From Aquidulcibacter sp. (GTDB lineage: Bacteria; Pseudomonadota; Alphaproteobacteria; Caulobacterales; Aquidulcibacteraceae), in NCBI RefSeq assembly GCF_020253525.1, contig NZ_JADCBK010000132.1, forward strand, positions 1 to 37,117: a stretch of 37,117 nt of DNA. The letters are read 5' to 3'. This document shows, one piece after another, positions 1-7,808 of this stretch; position 1 is the stretch's first letter, and each line of letters begins with the position of its first letter. Below the pieces are notes generated by a model. It did not search any database, was not told where the DNA came from, and saw only the letters and a list, made by a program, of their open reading frames with translations. The position numbers and the translations under genes were made by a program.

Positions 1-9
1 CCCTTTTCC

Positions 10-1284
10 TTGAGCCTCTATAAGAGTGCGACCCAGCTTCTGGCGCGTTTCATGCCGGGCGTTTTGGCGAGGCGGGCCGCACGGGGGCGCGAAGACCCAA
101 CCCGGATTGCAGAGCGCTTGGGCACAGCCCCAGCTGCGCGACCTAAGGGCATATTGGTTTGGATTCATGGGGCCAGCGTCGGGGAATCCCTTGTTGGCCA
201 TGCGTTGGCACAAGAGCTGCGCAAAGCCCATCCGGGTCTGACTTTCCTATTTACCAGCGGCACCAAGACGTCGGCTGATCTGATGGCGCGCAAGCTTTCA
301 GCCCCTGATGTGCACCGCTATGTGCCCGTCGATACGCCTATGGCGACCAAGACCTTTATCGCGGCGTGGCAGCCAGACTTGGCAGTTTTTGTCGAGGGCG
401 AGATTTGGCCGAACTTGTTGCTCGCCACCAAAGAGGCAGGGGTGCCTTTGGCCCTGGTCAATGCGCGCATGACGGCACGCTCGGTCAAGGGTTGGCGGGG
501 CAGGGCTAAGACGGCAGAGCTTTTATTCTCCCTGTTTGACGTGGCTATGCCCGCCGACACCCGCACATCTGAAGCCCTCAGCCTGTTTCGTACAGGCCCG
601 ATTGGCACGGTAGGTAATCTCAAGCTGGCAGCACCCCCACCCCTTGTGAATGCGAAGGAAGCCAAGCTTCTGGCAGGCAAGCTGGGTAATCGGCCGGTTT
701 GGCTGGCAGCCTCGACCCATGAGGGGGAGGAGACCGTCCTTCTGGCCGCCCATGCGGCCTTGCTCTTGGGTGCACCCGATGCGCTGTTGATTTTGGCCCC
801 GCGCCATCCAGAACGCGCGCAAGATGTAGAGATTGAATGCCGCAAACAGGGCCTCGTGCCGGTGCGCCGCTCAAACGGTCATGTGCCAGGGTCGAAGACC
901 TCTGTGTGGCTGTGGGATACGTTAGGTGAGCTTGGCCTTGCCATGCGTTTAGCCCCTGTCACCTTTGTTGCGGGCAGCCTAAAGCCCGGCATCGGGGGGC
1001 ATAATCCGGTTGAGCCCGTCCAGCTTGGCTCAACGGTGGTGAGCGCCAGTTTTGTTGGCAATTTTCTTGATCTCTATCATGCCTTGGAAGATCAGGATGG
1101 GGCGGTGATCCTGGATGATCATGCGTCTGACCGGATTGCCTTGACCTTGGCGGGCCTATTGGGGGACCCAGAGCGGCGTGAGCAATTGAATGCGGCGGCG
1201 CGCGACGTGATTGCCCAAGGCAGCCACGCCATGGCCGATACGGTTACAGCCCTTGTGAGCCTATTGGAGCGGGCCAAGCCATGA
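10..1284 (+). CDS. waaA: 3-deoxy-D-manno-octulosonic acid (Kdo) transferase
   Basis: GT30-family enzyme that transfers Kdo from CMP-Kdo to the lipid A precursor at the cytoplasmic face of the inner membrane. The 424-residue length is normal for the family. An N-terminal hydrophobic/basic stretch is followed by the GASVGE motif (Glu59, the position of the catalytic base in WaaA), EGEIWPN, ARMTARS, the linker GNLK, and the CMP-Kdo-binding C-terminal half with ILAPRHPERA and GSLKPGIGGHNPVEP. The start is TTG at position 10, with only nine bases visible before it, so an upstream start cannot be excluded, but the N-terminus aligns with what is usual. Its end overlaps lpxK by 4 bp (ATGA), so the two are almost certainly co-transcribed. 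Whether one or two Kdo residues are added cannot be read from sequence. Confidence 0.95.
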   Translation: MSLYKSATQLLARFMPGVLARRAARGREDPTRIAERLGTAPAARPKGILVWIHGASVGESLVGHALAQELRKAHPGLTFLFTSGTKTSADLMARKLSAPDVHRYVPVDTPMATKTFIAAWQPDLAVFVEGEIWPNLLLATKEAGVPLALVNARMTARSVKGWRGRAKTAELLFSLFDVAMPADTRTSEALSLFRTGPIGTVGNLKLAAPPPLVNAKEAKLLAGKLGNRPVWLAASTHEGEETVLLAAHAALLLGAPDALLILAPRHPERAQDVEIECRKQGLVPVRRSNGHVPGSKTSVWLWDTLGELGLAMRLAPVTFVAGSLKPGIGGHNPVEPVQLGSTVVSASFVGNFLDLYHALEDQDGAVILDDHASDRIALTLAGLLGDPERREQLNAAARDVIAQGSHAMADTVTALVSLLERAKP

Positions 1285-2282
1285 GAGCGCCCGCTTTCTG
1301 GACCATTCGTTATGGCCGCGATGCCGCACCAGTCCTGCGCTTGCTGCTATCGCCTCTTGGCGCGCTCTACGGGGCAAGTGTTGCCCGCCGGATCGCACAG
1401 GCAAGCCCAGTTGCTTTGCCCATCCCCGTTATCTCCATCGGCAATTTGACGGCTGGCGGTACGGGCAAAACGCCGTTTTCCCAGACTTTGCGGGCTTTGT
1501 TGGCAGAGGTTTTGGGTGGCCCGATTGGCATTGTCTCGCGCGGCTATGGCGGCAGGCTCGAAGGCCCTGTGGTGGTGGATAAGGCCCTGCACCGGGCAGA
1601 AGATGTTGGCGATGAGCCCTTGATGTTGGCCCAAGGCGGGCCTGTCTTTGTGGGGCGTGATCGGGCGGCGGCGGGCAGGCTTGCGGTACAAGAGGGCATG
1701 AAGGCCCTGATTTTGGATGATGGGCACCAGAACCCAGCCTTGGCAAAAACCATCTCGCTGGTGGTAGTCGATGGACAGACGGGCTTTGGCAATGGCCACC
1801 TCATTCCAGCAGGGCCGCTACGCGAAAAGCCCGCGATTGGCCTTGCCCGTGCGGAAGCAATCTTGGTGATGGGGCAAGCCAGCGAGGATACGCTCGAAGA
1901 TATTGCAGGCTTTAATGGCCCGATCTTTCACGCAAGCCTAAAGGCCAAGCCAGTTGCGATTGAAGGCCCTGTTTTGGGTTTTTGCGGCATTGGGCGGCCT
2001 GAGAAGTTTGATGCGACCCTGCGGGGCTTGGGCTTGAATGTCGTCGATCTATACCCATTTGCCGACCACCACCTCTATCGCGCAGATGAACTGCGCCGAC
2101 TGGAGGCAGATGCGCGCGCAGCAGGGGCAAGTTTGGTGACGACAGAAAAAGACCATGTCCGCCTGCCGCCTGATTTCGCAGCCAAAGTGCGGGTTGTGCC
2201 GATCGAAGCAGTTTTGGCCGATGAGGTGGGCTTTTTGGCCTTTCTGCGCGGCAAACTCGACAGCTATCTCGGGCAGGATTAG
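1281..2282 (+). CDS. lpxK: Tetraacyldisaccharide 4'-kinase
   Basis: Phosphorylates the 4' position of the tetraacyldisaccharide-1-phosphate lipid A precursor, the step before Kdo addition. It is 333 residues long. It opens with the typical APxFW start and a hydrophobic membrane-associating segment (residues about 15-35), then the P-loop within SIGNLTAGGTGKTP, the DDGHQN motif (family DDGxQ[HN]), and late FADHHLYRADEL and TTEKDHVRLP motifs. The start ATG lies inside the waaA stop region (ATGA overlap). The next gene, an LpxL-type acyltransferase, begins 9 bp after its stop, so the three genes form one lipid A operon. Confidence 0.95.
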   Translation: MRAPAFWTIRYGRDAAPVLRLLLSPLGALYGASVARRIAQASPVALPIPVISIGNLTAGGTGKTPFSQTLRALLAEVLGGPIGIVSRGYGGRLEGPVVVDKALHRAEDVGDEPLMLAQGGPVFVGRDRAAAGRLAVQEGMKALILDDGHQNPALAKTISLVVVDGQTGFGNGHLIPAGPLREKPAIGLARAEAILVMGQASEDTLEDIAGFNGPIFHASLKAKPVAIEGPVLGFCGIGRPEKFDATLRGLGLNVVDLYPFADHHLYRADELRRLEADARAAGASLVTTEKDHVRLPPDFAAKVRVVPIEAVLADEVGFLAFLRGKLDSYLGQD

Positions 2283-2291
2283 GATTTTTCC

Positions 2292-3212
2292 ATGACAGCA
2301 GGCCGTCGCGAGTCCTTCTTCAAGCGCATCGAATCTTGGGCGTTTCACACCTATTGGAACCGGATCAGCCGGATGTCCTTGGATGAGGCCTCTAATGCCG
2401 GCGCAGGCTTTGCCCGCACCCTTGGCCCGATCACCAGCGCGCATAAGACAGCCAAATATAATATGCGCTTGGCCTTTCCCCGCATTACCCCGGCTGAAGA
2501 GCGCGAGATGCTGGACGCGATGTGGGACAATTTAGGCCGTGTGGTGGGGGAGTTTCCGCATCTGTCTGCCATGGGCCTTTTCACCCCTGAAAGCCGGGCA
2601 GAGTTTCACGGGCTGGATATACTCGACCGCTATGTCGGCACGGGGCTGCCCGGCGTGTTTGTCTCAGGCCATTTTGCCAATTGGGAAGTCATGCCCGCAG
2701 CCATTGTGCGGCGCGGGGTGGATTGCCGCGTCACCTATCGGCCTGCCAACAACATCTGGGTCGATGATACGATTGTGAAGGCGCGGGCCGATTATGGCGT
2801 GCGCTTATTTGCCCCCAAAGGCCCGTCTGGCGGGGTCAGCCTGATGCGGATTTTGGCTAAGGGCGGCTCTGTCGCCATGATGAATGACCAGAAATATGAG
2901 ACGGGCGTAGAAGCCCCATTTTTTGGTCATCTCTGCAAGACGGCAGACGGGCCCTCGCGTCTGGCTTACCGCTTTAAAGCGCCCTTGCAGACCATGACGG
3001 TCAAGCGCTTGTCGGGCGCGAACTTCACGGTCGATATCCAAGAACCCATGATGATGGACTTTGACCTACCGGTGGATGAGGCCGTCCATGCTTCGGTCTT
3101 GCGGATCAATCAATTCATGGAAGAAAACATCCTGAAAGCGCCTGAACAATGGTTTTGGGTGCATGCGCGCTGGCCGAAAAAGGCTTGGATCGACGCGGGC
3201 GTGATGGATTGA
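2292..3212 (+). CDS. LpxL/HtrB-type lipid A (lysophospholipid) acyltransferase
   Basis: Membrane-bound acyltransferase of the Lip_A_acyltrans family, expected to add a secondary acyl chain to Kdo2-lipid IVA or a related lipid. It has 306 residues. The HX4E catalytic motif lies in SGHFANWEV (His127, Glu132), followed by TYRPANN, the FFGHLCKTADGPSRLA block and the closing WFWVHARWPKKAW, all typical of the family. It follows lpxK by 9 bp in the same direction, which favours a lipid A role. Which acyl chain and which position (LpxL or LpxM type) cannot be told from sequence, so no symbol is given. Confidence 0.9.
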   Translation: MTAGRRESFFKRIESWAFHTYWNRISRMSLDEASNAGAGFARTLGPITSAHKTAKYNMRLAFPRITPAEEREMLDAMWDNLGRVVGEFPHLSAMGLFTPESRAEFHGLDILDRYVGTGLPGVFVSGHFANWEVMPAAIVRRGVDCRVTYRPANNIWVDDTIVKARADYGVRLFAPKGPSGGVSLMRILAKGGSVAMMNDQKYETGVEAPFFGHLCKTADGPSRLAYRFKAPLQTMTVKRLSGANFTVDIQEPMMMDFDLPVDEAVHASVLRINQFMEENILKAPEQWFWVHARWPKKAWIDAGVMD

Positions 3213-3258
3213 TCACATTTTGATTGGCCAATCGGGCAGACAAGTCTAACTTAAGGCC

Positions 3259-4302
3259 ATGGACCGCATTGAAGCCTTAAAATATCGCGCGGGGGCCACG
3301 GCGAAACTGGCCTTTTATGCCGCCCATTATGGCCTGTCGCGGGCAACATCGGCCCCGTTTGATCGGCCGGGGGAAGCGCCCTTTAGCTCAGATAAGCCCA
3401 AGCCTGATCTAGCCCGGATGCGGCAAGCCTATATGGCAGCCTTCAATCAAGATATGGCCCATATTGATGCGGGGCTTTACCTCGCCCCACTGGCCAAAAC
3501 CGAACTGGCCCAGACGCGCAAAAGTCTTGCATATCTGCGCGATGTAAAGGCGATTGATCAGCGTCGCTTGGCCAAAAATGGGGTTGAAGTGCGCGAAGAA
3601 GGCTTAGGCGAGGGGTTTCCCGCCTATTTCCGGCAGAATTTTCACTGGCAGAGCGGTGGCTGGCTGACGCCTGAAAGTGCAGATTTGTACGACTTCCAAG
3701 TCGAGACGATTTTTACCGGTTCTGCCGGGGCCATGCGGCGGGCCACTGCTTTAGCCCTTCTTGCCAAAAGCCTAAAAGGCTTGGATCAACGCACCACAAC
3801 TTGTGTCGAGCTTGCCTGTGGCCCAGGCCAATTGGCCCGTGAAGTCATGCGCAATTTCCCGCGCCTGCGCTTAACCGCCCTTGATATGAGCCCGCCCTAT
3901 GCCGCCGCAGCGGCCAAAGCGCTGACCCCCTATCGCCGTGCGACCGCCATCAGTGGCGCAGCAGAAGCAACACCCTTTGAGACCGAAAGCGTGGACCGGG
4001 TCTTATGCGTCTATCTGTTCCACGAATTGCCACCCAAAATCCGCAAAGCGGTGGTGGCGGAGGCCGCCCGCATTTTAAAGCCCGGCGGGATACTTGTGCT
4101 GGCCGATGCGCTGCAGACCGGGGATGATCCCAATCTCGACCGCCTGTTGGACGCTTTTCCCGTAGGCTTCCACGAGCCGTTTTTCACCTCTTATCTGACA
4201 ACGGATATGAAAGCCTTGTTTGAGGCCGAGGGCTTTGACTTTATCGAAGGCGCACAAGCGTTTTTGACCAAGGGGTGGATGTTTCAAAAGCGCATTGGGT
4301 GA
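3259..4302 (+). CDS. Class I SAM-dependent methyltransferase, substrate unknown
   Basis: A 347-residue protein with a Rossmann methyltransferase domain in its C-terminal half: motif I CVELACGPGQLA (about residue 180-195), motif II LTALDMSPPY, motif IV RVLCVYLFHELP and post-motif LKPGGILVLADAL. The N-terminal 150 residues are charged and helical and not recognised. It lies 46 bp downstream of the lipid A operon; that gap holds a perfect 12-bp palindrome (GATTGGCCAATC, 3222-3233), so it may have its own promoter or read through. The architecture resembles methyltransferases acting on quinones or lipids, but no substrate is assigned. A repeat-like palindromic element follows the stop. Confidence 0.8.
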   Translation: MDRIEALKYRAGATAKLAFYAAHYGLSRATSAPFDRPGEAPFSSDKPKPDLARMRQAYMAAFNQDMAHIDAGLYLAPLAKTELAQTRKSLAYLRDVKAIDQRRLAKNGVEVREEGLGEGFPAYFRQNFHWQSGGWLTPESADLYDFQVETIFTGSAGAMRRATALALLAKSLKGLDQRTTTCVELACGPGQLAREVMRNFPRLRLTALDMSPPYAAAAAKALTPYRRATAISGAAEATPFETESVDRVLCVYLFHELPPKIRKAVVAEAARILKPGGILVLADALQTGDDPNLDRLLDAFPVGFHEPFFTSYLTTDMKALFEAEGFDFIEGAQAFLTKGWMFQKRIG

Positions 4303-4328
4303 GGGGTAAAGGCCCCTTCAACTCGCGC

Positions 4329-4378
4329 CCCCTCACCCCCGACCGTCGACCTATAGGTCGACCCCAAAGGGAGAGGGG
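4329..4378. repeat. Palindromic intergenic element (possible dispersed repeat or terminator)
   Basis: A perfect 18-bp palindrome, GTCGACCTATAGGTCGAC (4345-4362), lies between C-rich and G-rich outer arms (CCCCTC near 4329 and GAGGGG near 4373), so the whole 50 bp can fold as a stem on either strand. It sits in the 200-bp gap between the methyltransferase and the channel gene. There is no clean U-run, so it is a weaker terminator candidate than those at 24137 and 27940. The C-rich/G-rich boundaries resemble intergenic repeats common in alphaproteobacteria, but only one copy is visible here. Confidence 0.5.
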
Positions 4379-4502
4379 AGTTCTTCTTTGATCCCCCTTG
4401 AACCCCAAACCCCATGTGTGACCGAACGTCGCGCGACATTTGGGTGACGGGCCAAGCGCATGGCCCTATAGTGGCCCTTAACTTGGCAGCAGGCCAAGTG
4501 GA

Positions 4503-5006
4503 GTGCCGATCTTGGGCGTTGTGAATTTTATCACCGATATTTGGGATACTTTGGCGATTTCGTCCGTGATGGTGGCCGCCACCGTGACCATTCACTTCGT
4601 GGGTCTGGCGACCTTGATGTTGATGATACGGCAAAGACAACCCCTGGCAGATCCAGACACGCGACACATTTCGCTGCGGGTTTTGGCCATTTTATTTGTC
4701 GTTTTCGGCCTGTTTGCGGTGCATACCATTGAAATTTGGCTTTATGCCATGGTCTATTATTTTGGCCTGCATGCGTTTCAAGACTTTGAAACCGCACTTT
4801 ATTTTTCGACCGTCACCTTTGTGTCGCTGGGCTATGGCGATGTGATTTTGCCCCGCGATTGGCGCTTGGTGGGCGCGATTGAGGCGGCCAATGGCGTGAT
4901 CTTGCTTGGCTGGTCGACGGCGTTTTTGATCACCGTGATCGGCCGTCTGCGCGCGCTGGAGCATGAATGGCTGGATCCACGTCAGGACAAGACAGGGGGG
5001 CTTTAG
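4503..5006 (+). CDS. Small potassium-channel-like membrane protein (ion channel, Ion_trans_2 type)
   Basis: A 167-residue integral membrane protein. Hydrophobic helices lie at about 15-42, 57-85 and 124-147. A re-entrant pore loop before the last helix carries the potassium selectivity filter, residues 108-113, SLGYGD. One extra N-terminal helix precedes the two-helix pore module. There is no cyclic-nucleotide, RCK or voltage-sensor domain, only a short charged C-terminal tail, so any gating is not evident. The start used is GTG at 4503; no strong ribosome site is visible. The gene converges on the XRE regulator with a tail-to-tail overlap of the stop codons at 5003-5006. Confidence 0.8.
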   Translation: MPILGVVNFITDIWDTLAISSVMVAATVTIHFVGLATLMLMIRQRQPLADPDTRHISLRVLAILFVVFGLFAVHTIEIWLYAMVYYFGLHAFQDFETALYFSTVTFVSLGYGDVILPRDWRLVGAIEAANGVILLGWSTAFLITVIGRLRALEHEWLDPRQDKTGGL

Positions 5007-5206
5007 CCCTTTCGATGCGGGTTCACAAAGATTGCCTCGACCTCGGTCTCAAACAAAGCCGCCATTTTGAACGCAAGATCCAGCGACGGGTCGTGCTGGT
5101 CTGCTTCAATCGCAATAATAGCCTGTCGCGAAACCCCTAAAGCCTGCCCAAGATCGGCTTGGGTCAGGCCTTTGGCAGCCCGTAAGGCACGCACTTGGTT
5201 GATCAT
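5003..5206 (-). CDS. Small XRE-family transcriptional regulator
   Basis: A 67-residue protein that is nearly all Cro/CI-type helix-turn-helix (residues 4-58; the HTH is LTQADLGQALGVSRQAIIAIE, about 14-34), with a short C-terminal tail. There is no sensor domain. Its ATG overlaps the stop of the membrane-protein gene by 4 bp (5203-5206), so the two are translationally coupled, with the membrane protein first. This arrangement, a tiny HTH protein with a small multi-helix membrane protein, recurs widely in bacteria and usually implies autoregulation. The two matching palindromes upstream of the pair (5609-5657) are the likely binding sites. Confidence 0.9.
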   Translation of the reverse strand: MINQVRALRAAKGLTQADLGQALGVSRQAIIAIEADQHDPSLDLAFKMAALFETEVEAIFVNPHRKG

Positions 5207-5592
5207 TTTGTCGCCTTACGGGCAAAGGGGGCCACAAGGGCAAAACAGGCCCAAAACAGCGGGTAAATCATCCAGCCCGGCACATGGGCGGCCCCCGCAT
5301 AGCTTTCGGCAAAGCCCCAAGCTGAGAAAAGTGCCATAGCGATACCTGCGGCCAGAATGAATTGTCGCGCCAAAAAGGCCCCGATGAATTCGTCACTATC
5401 GCGGATCATCACCAAGGTTGCCCAAATCTGCCCAGCAATCGGCAGACTAACCAAAGCCGTCAAACCCCAGCGGGCAGGGGCGGGCAGGCCATCCATCAAG
5501 CCCGCAATCGCCCCAGCATTGATTAGGACATAGAGGCCCATGAACACCATGGTGCGGATGATATAGGTCTTGGCTTGGGGTGTCTGTTCCAT
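5203..5592 (-). CDS. Four-helix membrane protein of the XRE/membrane-protein pair
   Basis: A 129-residue membrane protein of unknown function. Hydrophobic segments lie at about 10-32, 40-65, 77-98 and 103-122, and the tail is basic (FARKATK). The start is the ATG at 5592, because AGGAGG (5601-5606) sits at ideal distance before it; an ATG at 5628 would add 12 residues but falls inside the putative operator. It is the first gene of a two-gene unit, ending in an ATGA overlap with the XRE regulator. By analogy with similar pairs it may be the target or partner of the regulator, but no activity can be inferred. Confidence 0.75.
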   Translation of the reverse strand: MEQTPQAKTYIIRTMVFMGLYVLINAGAIAGLMDGLPAPARWGLTALVSLPIAGQIWATLVMIRDSDEFIGAFLARQFILAAGIAMALFSAWGFAESYAGAAHVPGWMIYPLFWACFALVAPFARKATK

Positions 5593-5608
5593 GGCAATTG
5601 CCTCCTGA

Positions 5609-5657
5609 ATGTCAGGTATACCTAACATCCGCGAAATGTCAGGTCAAGCTGACATTT
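5609..5657 (-). promoter_or_regulatory. Promoter with two matching palindromic operators, XRE/membrane-protein unit
   Basis: Two inverted repeats share the half-site ATGTCAG. The distal one (5634-5657) has perfect 9-bp arms, AAATGTCAG and CTGACATTT, around a 6-bp spacer. The proximal one (5609-5628) is an almost perfect 20-bp palindrome centred on GGTATACC. Their centres are 27 bp apart. Read on the minus strand, TTGACC (5642-5647) and TAGGTA (5619-5624) are 17 bp apart and could be the -35 and -10, each inside one palindrome, so binding would block the promoter. The -10 is a weak match. The natural ligand would be the XRE protein encoded in the same unit. Confidence 0.65.
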
Positions 5658-5705
5658 GCGATTTCTTGCACCTCTCCAGACCCTGCAAAGTTGCATCGCG
5701 CGCGA

Positions 5706-5741
5706 TTGCCCTCTAACCAGTTCCCGACATAATAAAGTCGG
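5706..5741 (+). promoter_or_regulatory. Putative pccA promoter with inverted repeat
   Basis: TTGCCC (5706-5711) and TAATAA (5730-5735) are 18 bp apart on the plus strand, about 45 bp before the pccA ATG. A short inverted repeat, CCGAC (5724-5728) and GTCGG (5737-5741), encloses the -10 and could be a regulator site. It is separated from the XRE operators by about 50 bp, so the divergent promoters do not overlap. Assigned by eye only. Confidence 0.35.
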
Positions 5742-5778
5742 TAATACGGCTGACAGTTCTAGGGGCACACGGACCAAG

Positions 5779-7797
5779 ATGTTTGATAAGATTCTGATTG
5801 CCAATCGCGGCGAAGTCGCTGTCCGCATCATCAAGACCTGTCGGCGTATGGGCGTGAAAACCGTCATCGTGTTTTCAGAGGCCGACCGCGATTCTATGGC
5901 CGTTGAGATGGCCGACGAAAAGGTCTTTATCGGCCCGGCCCCGGCCTCAGAATCCTATTTGGTAATCGATAAGATTATCGCCGCTGTTAAAGAAACGGGT
6001 GCGCAGGCCGTCCACCCAGGCTTTGGCTTTTTGTCGGAAAAGGTTGAATTTGCTCAGCGCTGTGCCGATGAAGGGATCGTTTTTATCGGCCCGAACCCAC
6101 ATGCGATTCACGCCATGGGCGACAAGATCGAAAGTAAGAAGACCGCCGCTGCTGCTGGCGTCTCCTGTGTGCCCGGCCATATTGGCGAGATTGCCGACAC
6201 CGCCCATGCGGTCGCGATTTCCGAAGAGATCGGCTATCCGGTCATGATTAAGGCCTCTGCCGGCGGTGGCGGCAAGGGCATCCGCGTTGCCTATGACCGC
6301 AAGGATGTCGAAGAGGGCTTTCCTGCCGTGCGCGCCGAAGCCAAGAATGCCTTTGGTGATGACCGCATCTTTATCGAGAAATTCATTCTGGCCCCGCGCC
6401 ATATCGAAATCCAAGTCTTGGGCGATAAACACGGTAATGTGGTGCATTTGTTTGAGCGCGAGTGCTCGATCCAGCGCCGCAACCAGAAAGTCATTGAAGA
6501 AGCGCCAAGCCCGCTGCTCGACGATGAAACCCGCGCCGCCATGGGGGCCCAAGCCGTCGCTTTGGCCAAAGCCGTGGGCTATGATAGCGCCGGGACCGTG
6601 GAATTTGTGGCCTCTGGCAAGGATAAGAGCTTCTATTTCTTGGAAATGAATACCCGCCTGCAGGTGGAACACCCGGTTTCAGAGGCCATCACGGGCCTTG
6701 ATCTGGTGGAGCAAATGTTGCGCGTGGCCTCGGGCGAGGCCTTGTCCTTTAAGCAATCAGACCTTGCGATCAACGGCTGGGCGATTGAAAGCCGGATTTA
6801 TGCAGAAGACCCTTACCGCAACTTCCTACCCTCCATTGGCCGCCTCAAGCGTTATTTGCCACCCGTGGAAGGCGATTTTGGCACCCATAAAGTGCGCAAT
6901 GATGCAGGTGTGCGCGAGGGCGATGAGATCTCGATGTTCTATGATCCGATGATCTCCAAGCTTGTGACCTGGGCTCCAACCCGTTTGGCCGCGATTGACG
7001 CCCAAGCCGCAGCCCTTGATACTTTTGCCATCGAAGGCATTCAGGATAATATTCCTTTCCTAGCCGCCGTGATGGAAGAAGCCCGCTTCCGCTCCGGCGA
7101 TATCACCACCGCCTATATCAAGGATGAATTCCCCGAAGGCTTTAAGGGGGCACCCTTAACCGACAAGATTTTGCGCCTGATGGCGGGCGTTGGGGCCTTG
7201 GTGCATATGCGCAAACTGGCTCGGGATGCCCAGATCAGCGGCCGCATGACCCCGCATAAGCCGATCCGTAGCGATTGGGTGGTGCGCATTGAGGGCACCT
7301 ATCACCCCCTCCATGTCGAGATCACAGAGGGCGGTGCGCATATCCGCTTTGAAAGTGGTGATACGATCGACATTACCAGCGACTTTAAGCCCGGTGACCG
7401 TTTGATTACGGGCGTGGCGCACGCGGCGGGCGTGTTTGAGAATGAGGGCTTTGCAGTCAAGTTTAAGGACCGCACGCAAGGCTATGAGTTCCAATATCGC
7501 GGCGCAAAGGCTGTGGTGATTGTCGCTACGCCACGCGATGCCGAGCTTCACGCCAAGTTGCCGGAAAAGGTCGCAGCCGATACTTCGCGCATGATTATCT
7601 CGCCCATGCCGGGCCTTGTTGTCTCCATCGAAGTGGTAGAAGGCCAAGAGATTAAGTCGGGCGAGGCGATTGCCATTGTCGAAGCCATGAAGATGCAAAA
7701 CATCATTCGCGCTGAACGCGACGGGAAAGTCGCCAAAGTCCATGTTGGAGCCGGGGCAGCCGTGGCCGCCGACGAAATCATGGTGGAATTGGGCTGA
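5779..7797 (+). CDS. pccA: Propionyl-CoA carboxylase alpha subunit (biotin carboxylase plus biotin carrier)
   Basis: ATP-dependent carboxylation of its own biotin, passed to propionyl-CoA by the PccB subunit to give methylmalonyl-CoA. It has 672 residues from the ATG at 5779; the open frame runs further upstream, but MFDKILIANRGEVAVRI is the standard family start. Domains: biotin carboxylase N-domain (1-110), ATP-grasp (about 115-320, glycine loop ASAGGGGKGIR, EMNTRLQVEHPV), biotin carboxylase C-domain (335-445), a PCC-type BT domain (about 500-600, PHKPIRSDWVVRIEG), and biotinyl domain with AMKMQN (Lys638). The BT domain and AMKMQN favour PccA over methylcrotonyl- or acetyl-CoA carboxylases. 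pccB is not in this window. The gene converges on the Hsp70-like gene, 11 bp away. Confidence 0.92.
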   Translation: MFDKILIANRGEVAVRIIKTCRRMGVKTVIVFSEADRDSMAVEMADEKVFIGPAPASESYLVIDKIIAAVKETGAQAVHPGFGFLSEKVEFAQRCADEGIVFIGPNPHAIHAMGDKIESKKTAAAAGVSCVPGHIGEIADTAHAVAISEEIGYPVMIKASAGGGGKGIRVAYDRKDVEEGFPAVRAEAKNAFGDDRIFIEKFILAPRHIEIQVLGDKHGNVVHLFERECSIQRRNQKVIEEAPSPLLDDETRAAMGAQAVALAKAVGYDSAGTVEFVASGKDKSFYFLEMNTRLQVEHPVSEAITGLDLVEQMLRVASGEALSFKQSDLAINGWAIESRIYAEDPYRNFLPSIGRLKRYLPPVEGDFGTHKVRNDAGVREGDEISMFYDPMISKLVTWAPTRLAAIDAQAAALDTFAIEGIQDNIPFLAAVMEEARFRSGDITTAYIKDEFPEGFKGAPLTDKILRLMAGVGALVHMRKLARDAQISGRMTPHKPIRSDWVVRIEGTYHPLHVEITEGGAHIRFESGDTIDITSDFKPGDRLITGVAHAAGVFENEGFAVKFKDRTQGYEFQYRGAKAVVIVATPRDAELHAKLPEKVAADTSRMIISPMPGLVVSIEVVEGQEIKSGEAIAIVEAMKMQNIIRAERDGKVAKVHVGAGAAVAADEIMVELG

Positions 7798-7808
7798 TCT
7801 GAGCCGCT

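Noticed and set aside
4284-4667. A 127-codon minus-strand frame covering the 4.3 kb palindrome
   Set aside because: It overlaps the channel gene start and the palindromic element and has no recognisable domain.
5656-5778. N-terminal extension of pccA to an upstream ATG at 5656
   Set aside because: The added 41 residues are not part of the family, and the region holds the likely promoter.
5947-6672. A 241-codon open frame antisense to pccA
   Set aside because: Overlaps the conserved biotin carboxylase domain completely and shows no protein-like features of its own.
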